The position numbers and the translations under genes are program-made. The notes under the pieces are model-generated. The model ran no database searches, was not told the DNA's origin, and was given only the letters and a program-made list of their open reading frames with translations. From assembly GCA_030849075.1 (NCBI GenBank), contig JASAOO010003288.1, positions 1-36,572 of the forward strand: DNA of 36,572 nt. The letters run 5' to 3'. Of this stretch, positions 9,434-18,260 are shown piece after piece; positions within the stretch are counted from its first letter, which is position 1, and each line of letters opens with the position of its first letter. Source of the stretch: Zelonia costaricensis (Eukaryota > Euglenozoa > Kinetoplastea > Trypanosomatida > Trypanosomatidae).

Positions 9434-11203
9434 ATGCGGCTCACGCTGCGCCGGTGCGCCGCCTCCCCACTGCTGCAGAACATTCACCGCTCCCTGCCCA
9501 CCCTGCAGCAGCTCTACGCCAGCGCGACTCCGCCGCTCTCCCCTGTCGGCGCGGCAACGCAGTCGAACGCTCCTCACGCGGCCCCCGCTTCGTTTCCACG
9601 CGACCCGGCGACCCCGCACGACGGAGATGCCGTGCTGCGCTTTTTCTGTGAGGAGCTGGGCATGAGCAGCCCCGCGCTGCGGCAGTGGCGCCGTCGCCTG
9701 GCACTGCGCTCGGCGCAGCGGTGGGGTTTAGCGGAGGCCTCGTCCACCACTGACACGCCAGCGGTGGCACCACCACCACCACTACCGAGTAGCTTCCGTG
9801 TGCCGTGGACCCGTGTGCGGCGCGGTGCTGCTGCCGACGGGTCGTCACCCTCCCCCTCATCGCCGTCTCTGTGGCTGCGGCCGCGGGCGCAGGACGTGAC
9901 TGTGGTGCAGTCGGCAATGCGCCACCTGCGCCTGCTCGTGTCGCCGCTGCTGCTGCTCTCCCCACCCCCGCTGGAATCAACTGCTGCGCCGACAGCGCTG
10001 CCAGCGACACCGCCACCTCCGGCGCCGTCGCCGTCCACCCCGGTGCACCCGCACGACGCCACACGCCCGGCCACACACGCCGAGTGCAGCCGGTGGTACG
10101 CCACGTCCGCGATCCCGGCCGGCATGTTCCTTCTCAGCATCCCAACCGAAGCGGTCCTCTTTGCCGACCCGCCGCCCGCCTCCGACCCGCTGCTCCACTT
10201 CTTTATGCAGGTGGAGGAGCTGGTGGGGCAGCTCGTGAGCGCCGCCGCCGACCCCGCCGCGCCGCACCACGGCTACGTGTCGTACCTCTGCGACAGCGTG
10301 GTGCCCAGCCGCAACCTCCCCTTCTTATCCCCCGCCGACGTACGGGCGCTGCTCCGTTCAGCGGTGCCGAGGAAGGGCGGCATGGTGCCTGACGGAGAAA
10401 GTGCGACGCCCCCTGACGGCGCAGACGTGACGAGCCCGGCGCTCTCGCTCGCCTCCTTCTTCCACGAGGACATGGCGGGTGAGCCGCTCAGCGACTGGCT
10501 GCGGCAGCGCCTCTCGCGCCCCGAGTACGCGTGGTGGGTGAGTCTCGTGCTCGCCCACCGCGCTGGCCGCACCAGCCTGCTGCCCATCATCGACAAACTC
10601 AACCACAGCCCCTGTCCCAATTGCTACTACACGATGGCCACGGAGGACACGATGTGCGGGCTAGACGTGCTGGACAACTTGATCGCCGGGGTCCCCGACG
10701 AGCTGCTGTCCCAGCCGTACGTGCACGTGTTTGCCCTGCGCGACATTGCAGCCGGCGCGGAGCTGACGCTGTGCTACGCCTCCGCCGCAGACGGCGCCTA
10801 CCGACCCGCCGCCGGTGGGTCGCCTCCGCCGCCGCCGCCGCCATCTCAGCCGTCGCGCCCCGCTGCGGGGGGTGGAGCGGGCGAGGCTGCCCCCAGCCAC
10901 GACTCGGCGGGTGTGATGGAGGCCGTACGCACGCTCTTTCCAGACGGCGATGGCGCCGCTGCGGCTCTTGAGCTGGCCGAGGCCGGGGGCGGAGAGCTGA
11001 ACCGCGCTGTGTTGCGAGGTCTCCAACACCGGGGGCCGCAGGAGGTGGACGGGCCGGAGGGCCGTGCGAGCTGGCAGCTGCAGTGGGGCTTTGTGCCACC
11101 GTGCGATGCCGTGTTCAGCGCGCATGACCTGCAGCAGATGGCGGCGTTGATAGCCGAGCGCCGCGTCGACACCCGCGCGGAGCTCTTTCCCCGTGCGCCG
11201 TGA
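9434..11203 (+). CDS. SET-domain protein lysine methyltransferase (RuBisCO LSMT/SETD-like)
   Basis: 589 aa from the ATG at 9434; the open frame continues upstream but only through a CA repeat and without a plausible start. Seen: the N-terminal SET element IPAGMFLLSIPTE at 227-239 (family pattern: I-xx-G-xx-LL-x-VP); an inserted helical region; LLPIIDKLNHSPCPN around 383-397 with the SET NH pair at N390-H391; the GAELTLCY element ending in Y448, the expected catalytic/AdoMet-site tyrosine; and QWGFVP at 550-555, equivalent to the YGF element after the SET domain in RuBisCO LSMT, SETD3 and SETD6. Such enzymes transfer methyl from AdoMet to lysine or histidine of non-histone proteins; the substrate here is unknown. 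The N-terminus (MRLTLRRC...) has several Arg, no acidic residues and a hydrophobic/hydroxylated character, fitting a mitochondrial presequence, but this is inference. Pro/Gly-rich insertions near 200-220 and 455-500 lengthen it beyond the usual ~450-500 aa. Confidence 0.85.
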   Translation: MRLTLRRCAASPLLQNIHRSLPTLQQLYASATPPLSPVGAATQSNAPHAAPASFPRDPATPHDGDAVLRFFCEELGMSSPALRQWRRRLALRSAQRWGLAEASSTTDTPAVAPPPPLPSSFRVPWTRVRRGAAADGSSPSPSSPSLWLRPRAQDVTVVQSAMRHLRLLVSPLLLLSPPPLESTAAPTALPATPPPPAPSPSTPVHPHDATRPATHAECSRWYATSAIPAGMFLLSIPTEAVLFADPPPASDPLLHFFMQVEELVGQLVSAAADPAAPHHGYVSYLCDSVVPSRNLPFLSPADVRALLRSAVPRKGGMVPDGESATPPDGADVTSPALSLASFFHEDMAGEPLSDWLRQRLSRPEYAWWVSLVLAHRAGRTSLLPIIDKLNHSPCPNCYYTMATEDTMCGLDVLDNLIAGVPDELLSQPYVHVFALRDIAAGAELTLCYASAADGAYRPAAGGSPPPPPPPSQPSRPAAGGGAGEAAPSHDSAGVMEAVRTLFPDGDGAAAALELAEAGGGELNRAVLRGLQHRGPQEVDGPEGRASWQLQWGFVPPCDAVFSAHDLQQMAALIAERRVDTRAELFPRAP

Positions 11204-11243
11204 CGGGTGAGGCCGCAGCACGTTTGTGTGTGTGTGCTTGTAC

Positions 11244-11266
11244 GGGGAGGGGGCGGGGGGGGGCGG
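11244..11266 (+). other. G-tract (putative RNA G-quadruplex) just after the SET stop codon
   Basis: Runs of 4, 5, 9 and 2 G separated by single A or C bases, about 40 nt after the SET gene stop. The nine-G run can supply two tracts, so a four-tract quadruplex is possible in the mRNA. It stands out because the spacer is otherwise C/T-rich on this strand. Confidence 0.5.
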
Positions 11267-12068
11267 AGAGGGAAGAGAGAAGGCCGCTCCTGCGCTTCCC
11301 AATAAATTCGGATGTGTGGACCAGCACCCAGACCTTCGCTACTCTTCGCACACCGCGTGGTTGCACCTGCTTAGCGTTTCTCAGTCCTTCTGCTGACACG
11401 ATCGCCCTGCCATTTTCACACGTACCCGTTTCCACAAACGAGACAGTGGAGCCTTAGAAAAACAAATCAGCAACAGCAACCAGCAACGGAGAGCGCGTCA
11501 ACATGACCGTATGACATCGCCCACTCTCGCACACACACACACACGCACACACACAAATACGCACAGCAAGCACGTTCTTGATTTTGTTCGTGCTTGAATC
11601 GGGCTGATGATTGGCCCAAGAAGAGACACGGCATAAAAAAAACACAGCCGCTTGTTTGTTTTTCCCTCGGCATCGGGGGGAGGGGAGCGGCGGTAAGCGG
11701 TGTCTGCCATCTCTTCTGGATCTGTGTGGCGCCGCACCGTTCTCTGGCGCGTTGCCTACCGTCGCTCTTGCCTTCTCACCGACTTCTTCTCGACATCTCT
11801 CTCTCTCTCTTCCGCTCTCCCTTGCGCGCGCGCGCTCTCTTCACGCCGCAATTTCTGATCCGCCGCCGGCGTGGCGCCCACACACCTCACCAGCCGCGGC
11901 ACGCCAGGGTAGTGTAGAACCGCCGAAAGAAAAAAAAGAACTCCCCAAAAGGATACCGGTCACCACCCACTATCCGCCCCCTTCCACTCCCACCCTCCTC
12001 TCCTCCCTTTCGTAGCCTTCTCCTTTCCCCGCGCCGCCTTCCAGCCTCCCTCCCGTACCCTCCCTGAG

Positions 12069-12104
12069 CCCCTCCTCCCCCTCTCCTCCCTCTCCCCTCC
12101 CCTC
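12069..12104 (+). other. 36-nt pure pyrimidine run
   Basis: Uninterrupted C/T sequence, the longest I found by eye. It is a candidate U2AF-binding/trans-splicing signal, but no convincing gene follows within normal leader distance, so its role is unclear. Confidence 0.5.
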
Positions 12105-12495
12105 AAACGCACAGAAACGCGAAGGGGTCCACACGCAGACACGTGGACACAGACGTGCGAGCCAGGAAGGCAATCTCAGGAGAAGAGGTAGAATCTCTCT
12201 TGCTGCTCGGCTTCTTGTTTTCACTTCTTTCTTGTGCAGTCCACCGGTTTTTTTGTGCGCGTCGCGCGAAGTCGCGCTTGGCGTGTCGCTGCGTGTGTCC
12301 CCCCTCTCCTCCTCCGTCTTCCAGTCTCACGGTGCACGGGTGTCTGCGTCGTCGTAGGCGTCGTACGTAGTGGAGCGACACGAGTGCTGCCGCTCCGCGT
12401 TGTCGGACTGGTGGCCGGCAAGACGAGGAAGGACCCAAAGAGGAGCGTCCCGCGTCATCGGGAGCGCCACGTGAATCTCCACGATCATCAGACAG

Positions 12496-12520
12496 ACACA
12501 CACACACACACACACACACA
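12496..12520 (+). repeat. (AC)12 microsatellite
   Basis: Twelve AC units plus a terminal A inside the gene-free block. Confidence 0.9.
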
Positions 12521-13252
12521 ACCGCACTGTGCGGAAAAGCCTCTTCCTCTCCTACCCCGCGGGGCCTTCTTCCTCCCGCTTCCTCTTCTTCCTTCCCGCA
12601 ACCCCCCTCCCCCCCGTCTCCTCCGCTTCCTCTCCTTCACCCCCGCGCGCCGCGCCGACGCCTCAACACGGCACGGCTATACATACGCTGTGCCTCACGT
12701 CTCTTGAAGCATTTCTCTCCCCTCCTTTTCTCCCCTTTCCTTGTGGCCCTGCCCCTCCCCCCTCCCTCCCCCTCCGCCTCACTGCCCGCTGTTCCCATCT
12801 CTGGCTGTCCCGTTTGTGGTCTCGGGGCTGTGTGCGCTTCTCTGTGTCGTGGTGCGCTCCTGCTCGTTGTTGGTTTTCTTCTCCCCCCTCCGACCCACTT
12901 CCCTCCACCCCGAACGCAAGGAAAAAAAAAAGAAAGATCGCTAGGCGCTCCTCATCTCTCATTTCTCTTCTCTTCGCCTTCTTCTTTTCCTTTGCCCCAC
13001 TGCGACTCGTGTGCGCGTGCTCTTCCTCCGTCCATCCTACCCACTCCCCCTCCTCTGTTTGGCCGACGCACTCGCACTCCCGCAGTCCCTTTTTCCCCCC
13101 TTTTTCTGGCTTTGCAGGATCGACCTCGGTGTTGGCATCCCTTTCCTTGTGCCGCTCCTCCAGAGCCTCCCTCCCCCCGCGTTCTGCACAGTTGTTCCGC
13201 CCCGCACGCGAAGGGAGCCGAGCCTCGGAGTTCTGCTTCGTTTTAATTTTGC

Positions 13253-13282
13253 CCCCCCCCCTCCCTCCCTCCCTCCCTCCTC
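13253..13282 (+). other. C-run plus (CCCT)n pyrimidine mirror-type tract
   Basis: A run of C followed by about five CCCT units, 30 nt of pure pyrimidine. The opposite strand carries repeated GGGA units with single-base loops, a canonical G-quadruplex pattern, and the near-mirror symmetry would also allow a triplex (H-DNA). Confidence 0.55.
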
Positions 13283-13706
13283 AAACACCAAAACGTGCAG
13301 GCACGCAGCGCCTCCATTCATTCTCCCTTTCCCTTCCTCCCGCACGTGAGGTCCACACAAACACACACACACACCCGTCCTTCCTTCTTTCCCCTTTTTT
13401 TAGTTGCGTGGCGACGGCTGCTCGGGGCTTCTCGGTCTGGGTGCGTTCGCCACCACACGCCAGGAGTCTCACACACGAGGACACGGCAGAAAGAACAACA
13501 GAAAAAGCAGCAACAAGATCGTCCCACCTCACTCACAGTGCGATAGGAACGATAGAAAAGCATACTTTCACACACAAGCAAACACTGACAAAAGGCTGAC
13601 AGACACAGGCAGACACGAGCGCACTCACTCAGCCCCCCCCTCGCCCGTCTATTCGCGGGCTTCTCGCCGCAGGGGAGGCAGCGCGTCTTGCGTGCGCGTC
13701 GGGGCG

Positions 13707-13724
13707 TCGAGAGGCGACTCTCGA
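13707..13724 (+). other. Short hairpin with GNRA-type loop
   Basis: TCGAGAG and CTCTCGA form a perfect 7-bp stem closed by a GCGA loop, which fits the stable GNRA tetraloop class. It sits in a compositionally balanced segment (about 13650-13740) of the otherwise pyrimidine-rich block. No gene or known RNA family is assigned. Confidence 0.4.
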
Positions 13725-13845
13725 GGTGGCGTCGCTATCACGTTTTTCCATTTTTGTTTTTGTGCCTTCACAAGGGCCTACGCACACGCACGCCGAAGGG
13801 AGGCAACACGCTCGGACACACTTACACATTTACAACAAACAGAAG

Positions 13846-13861
13846 CACACACACACACACA
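13846..13861 (+). repeat. (CA)8 microsatellite
   Basis: Eight CA units in the gene-free block, within a longer CA-rich stretch of about 13790-13890. Confidence 0.85.
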
Positions 13862-14462
13862 CGCAGGCACGGAAACGTACACACGCCTCGTCGCACTCCT
13901 CTGTGTCACTGCGCCTCCGTATTGCGGACAGTGGCTGCGCGTGTTCCTTCTTTTCTCTCTCTTCACCCTCTTCTCCTCTCTCTGTGTCATCACATCTCCG
14001 TGTCTTGTGCCAGCGTCATCCGCTTCTCCTTCTCCCTCCCCTCTCGTGTCATTTTCTTCACACGTGTGTGTGTGCGTGTGTGTCTGTTGGCGTGCGTTGA
14101 ACTGCTCGCAGGAGAGTCCGTGCACGGCAGCTGTGGCTGTTCTCCGTTTTCCGTCTCCTCTGAAGGACTCCTCTAGGTGCTCACAGCGCCTCGGTGCGCG
14201 CGTTCTCGCCTTGCTCGCAGTCCCTCGCAGCCGCAGCCCGCGTCTGTGTGCCTTGTGCACTTGTGTGTGTGTGTGTGGGTGTGTGAGCGTGTGTAAGTGT
14301 GTAGCGGGTACGCGTGCCTTGCCCGGTCACGCTCCCTTTCCCCACCCTGTTCGTCTCCTCTCCGGGGGTGGCTGGTGAAGTCCCGTCGTGGCGCCGCGCT
14401 GCCTGTTTCTTCTCTCTTCTACACCCCCTTTTGTTGTTCAGCAGACGCTTCGGTGTGTGGGT

Positions 14463-14491
14463 CCCCCCCCACCCCGCCCCGCCCCGCCCCC
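14463..14491 (+). other. C-tract array; template-strand G-quadruplex / i-motif candidate
   Basis: A C8 run, then three C4 runs and a C5 run separated by single A or G bases. The minus strand therefore has at least four runs of four or more G with one-base loops, an ideal quadruplex pattern on the transcribed template; the + strand could form an i-motif. Confidence 0.65.
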
Positions 14492-16720
14492 GCTTTTCTG
14501 CTGCCTTTCCTTTCGTTTTTTCTTCTCCTTTGTGGTGCTCTTCTCCGGCTCCTCTCATCTCGCTTTCTGATCTCGTTCGTGCTACGGGTCCTTCTTGTGA
14601 TTTCGCCTTCTCCCGTCTCCCATACCGATACGTTCATCATACCCCCCTTCTTCCCCCGTCTTCCTCCCCTTTTCGATATTCTCTTTGTAGACGTTTGCAC
14701 CGGTTGGCACAACTGTGTCCTCGATTCCTGTCTCCACCTGTTTCCCTGTCTCACGGAGCTCATAGTTCGCATTCCCATCCCTCGATTCTTTTTTTTTTTC
14801 TTGCTCCTCCTTTCCCACCCGCTTCTCCCTCCGCAGGTACGCTGCGTGCGCGAACAACGGCAGACATACACTCAGACACACACACACGCACAGACGCACC
14901 AATACATACACCGTGTCGTACGCACCCCCCTCCTGTGACGCCTCTTTTCTCTTCCCCCCCAATCGCAGTCGCTTTCGCACCGTGTGCGCTCCTCTCTGTG
15001 CTGCTCCTCTCTCCACCGCCTCCGTGTTTGTGTGCGTGTGCTCTTGTGTAGAGCTGAGCCATTGGCGCGCTCCTTCATTCCTACGTGCTCCCCCCATCGA
15101 CGTGCGCTTCTTGCTCCTCCTTGTCCACCCTTTGCCCCCTCCTCTAAGTCTCTTTTCCGCTGTAGAGTGCGGTGCGGCAAGCTCATTGGCGTCCTGCAGC
15201 GTGAAACTGCCATCTTTCTTTCTTTCTTAAAAAAGAACTCTCTCTCTCTGCTCGTTTGCTGATTGTTCATGTGTCAACTTGTCTCCCCGTGACTGCCACT
15301 TGGTGCTTGATTACCTCTTCCTTTTTCGCTCGCGTCCCCATCTCCTCCTTCCCCACCTCGGCCCCCGACCCCTTCCCCCCTCTCCCTCCCACCCTTCCTG
15401 TCTCTGCATTCTCTTTCTTGCGTGCTTCTTTTTTTTTTTGTTTCTTTCTCCCGTTTTCCGCTCTTCACGTGTCGTGAATACACTCTTTAACGGCGCGCAC
15501 ACGGTAGTACAATACACGTGCTTATTTACCTGACGCTTGTCATATCACCTGTTCTTGCCTTCGCCTCTCTTCTGGCGTGTTCGTGTTCTCTTTCATATCT
15601 CAATCACCTCTTTACACACGCACACCCCCCCTCCCCCTTCGTGTGCCTCCGTGGCGGTGCCGTCTTCTTCTCCCCTCCTCCCACTGAGGCGCAACACTTT
15701 GCACGCTGCCCCCACTCCCCCCATTCACCTCCCTCACAAGCGCACACACGCACACGGATCCACCTCACTCCACCTCCGTACAGGAGGACCCCGCCCTAAC
15801 CACCTCCTTCATCTCTCGTCCTCCCGCTGTGCGTTACCTCGACCGCGGTGGCGTTCCACACGGAGACTCTGAACCTCCGCTTTTTTTCTTTCTTCCCTTT
15901 ACCGTGTCCTTCCCCCTTCAGTCGTTTCCTGTGCTTCGTCTTTCTTTTGCGTTCTTTGCGCGGTTCTTGACTAACTCGCTGTTCGTCTTTTCGCTCCTCT
16001 TTCGTCTCCCCCCTCTCCCCTTTCTCTCTCTCTCTCGGTTCGTTTTCTTTCTCGATTTCTTGGGGGCGCTGGAGTGCGTGTGCGGGGGGTTGTACCACGG
16101 GAGCGGCAGTGTTTGCAATTCTCACCCTAGCTCCTTTTTTTGTTCTCCCTTCCCCCTCCCCCCTTGTACGTGTACTCCCATCTGTTCAACATTTGTGGTT
16201 TTGCGGTGCGTCTGTGCTAGCGCGTGTGTGCTTCGCGGTGCTCTCACTGTTTCTCTGCGTTGTTCGTTCAACCGACCCCATCGACGGGTGATTGCCTCAC
16301 TCACCCCTCCTCTCATCCTCTTTTCCTCGTTTCTTTCCTGTTTGACTGGTCCTGTGCGATTCTGGTCTTCCTCGCCCCCCCCCCTCCCCTCCCTTCCCCC
16401 TCCCCATCTCCCTGCTCGCGGTACAGCCCCTCGCCTGGTAGTTGTCCCCCCCATCACCTCTTCCTCGCTTTTCTTTTTCTTTCTGATACACTCCCAAGTG
16501 CACCCCCCCTTTCCCCCCTCCCCCCACCTCCGGTATTGTCTCCTTGAGCGCATCTTCGCTTCCCCGTCTTCTTTCTCCTTTCTGCTCGTAGAACGCTTAT
16601 GTGAGTCCCCCCCTCCCTCCCCATTCTCGTCAGCTCCTTGGACACCCTGCGCTTCTGCCTTCTTTTTTTCTGCCTTTGCATTCTGTGTTGATCCCACCTC
16701 CTGTTTGTTTGTGTTTCGGA

Positions 16721-16746
16721 GTGTGTGTGTGTGTGTGTGTGTGTGT
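16721..16746 (+). repeat. (GT)13 microsatellite
   Basis: Thirteen GT units in the gene-free block. Confidence 0.9.
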
Positions 16747-17878
16747 GGGTCTCTTTACTCCTCGAACTCTTTCTCCTGCAACGTGCGGTCGTCTTCCCCG
16801 TTCTCCCTGCACCCTCCTCGCGGGCTAACTCCCTCGTTCTTTCTGGTCGTCTTTCCTGCCTTTCTTTGTTGGTGTCCCCCCCTCCCACACCCCTCTCCGA
16901 GCCCCTTTTTCACACCTTGGTCTCGCTTGCAAACCTGCGTGTGTGTGTGTGTGCGTGTGTGTAACCGTGTGTTTGTGCGACGGGGTCTACGACCGCCTGC
17001 CTTTTTTACGTTGTTGTTGCCTTCACTGGCGCGCACTTTCCCTGGTCCCCTCGCCGCGTCGCGTGCCCCCGCCCTCCCTTCGCTTCCCCTCGTCGTCGCC
17101 CTCCGCGTGCTTTGATTGAATCTCCCCTCACCTTTGCCTTCCCGTGTCCCCCATCCCCCCTCTCTCTGCGTGTCGAACGTCGCGGCGCGTTCTGTTCTGC
17201 GTGTTTCCCTTGCTCGTTTCTCCTTGCACTCTTTGCGCAGGGTCTGCCCTCCCTCTTGAGTCACCCTCTTCTTCCTCTTCCCTATTCCTCCCTCAAACTT
17301 CCGCCTGCCGCTGTGCGTGCGCCCTCCTCTCCACCTCCCGCCTCGCCTCTAGTGTTGTCTCCAACCCCCCTTTTCCCCTTTTCCCCTTCTTTGTTTTTCT
17401 TGCCATTCCTGCCATTGCTGCGTGCGTGCGTGCGTGCGTGGTTGTAAGGGAGTGCGTGCTCGGTGCTCGGTGCGTGTCGCTTCAAGGAAGTGAGTCTACA
17501 CAGTTGTGTTGCGCGCCGCCTTGGCCCCCCTTCTTTGTTTCTCCACGGCGTCCATTCCCGTGCCCCACGTGCTCGCACTTCTTTTCCTCTCGGTTTTTTT
17601 TCCCCTTTTCGTTGTGTGTTTGCGGGTCACGTCACGTCTCTTCTCTGCTCTGCCGAGCGCTCTGCTCGGTTCTGACGCCAGTTTCGCCTTCCCCTCCCTT
17701 CCCCCCTCTCTCCCAGCCTCACGTCGGACCCTGTCCGTCAGGTATCTGTATCATACACACCCACACAGCCTCATACACTCAAACACCTACTCGCGTTGTG
17801 ATACACACAAACACAGACATTCGCAGACGCAAACTACAAATTTCACCCTTTTCCGTTCACGCGTGTTCACAACTACTT

Positions 17879-17965
17879 CATTTTTCTGTTCTCCCCCCTT
17901 GCTTCACCTGTTTTCTCTCTCTCGCCCCCCCCCCTCTGTACCGTGTGTGCGCTCGGTCGCCGAAG
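17879..17965 (+). promoter_or_regulatory. Putative spliced-leader acceptor for the giant beta-helix gene
   Basis: A T- and C-rich tract (17879-17940) is followed by an AG at 17964-17965. The resulting leader of about 295 nt includes an AAC-rich patch near 17998-18020 and contains no ATG before 18261. A later alternative is the pyrimidine-rich tract ending at AG 18214-18215, which would leave a 45-nt leader. Both support the same start codon. Confidence 0.45.
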
Positions 17966-18260
17966 TAGCAACCACGAGGCAGCCACGGAGGAAGAACCAA
18001 CAAAACAACAAACAAACAAAGAGCGTGTTGACGGCCGCAGTTCTCGCGTGCCTGTGCGTTTGTTTGTGTGTGTGTGTATTTAGCGAGTAGCCGGCTGCTT
18101 TCTTTCTTGGGTCTCTTTCTCCTGCCTTCCCTGTGTGTGGCTCCTGCTTCCCGCTCGTCTGCTCTGCACCTGCACCTCCCCTCCTCACACCCGCCGCTGA
18201 CGCTCTGGCGCGCAGGTGGAACAGTCTGCGTGTCCGTGCTCAAGTGTGTATCGTGGGGTG

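Larger units (their letters stand above)
11204..18260 (+). other. About 7 kb gene-free, pyrimidine-rich block
   Basis: No frame on either strand gives a credible protein. The longer frames begin at GTG/TTG or encode Ser/Pro/Phe/Leu/Cys strings that mirror C/T-rich DNA. The block holds repeated cycles of polypyrimidine tract, AG and A-rich leader-like sequence (for example near 11920-11950, 13490-13600 and 17985-18025), pure pyrimidine runs of about 30-36 nt (12069-12104, 12712-12742, 16375-16405, 13253-13282), C-tract motifs able to form G-quadruplexes on the template strand, and CA/TG microsatellites. It could be a very long 3' UTR plus 5' leader, undetected noncoding RNAs, or an internal transcription initiation region. 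Sequence alone does not decide. Confidence 0.55.

Noticed and set aside
12529..13599. 356-codon + strand frame in the 7-kb block
   Set aside because: Opens with GTG, is Ser/Pro/Leu/Phe-rich, reads through CA repeats as His/Thr strings, and has no conserved-looking motif; it is composition-driven.
15829..17115. 428-codon + strand frame that looks like a multi-pass membrane protein
   Set aside because: Opens with GTG; the hydrophobic Phe/Leu/Ser/Pro/Cys runs are what C/T-rich DNA gives in any frame, and neighbouring frames look the same.
18216..18260. 15-codon N-terminal extension of the giant protein
   Set aside because: Begins with GTG; ATG 18261 is the first ATG after either candidate acceptor.
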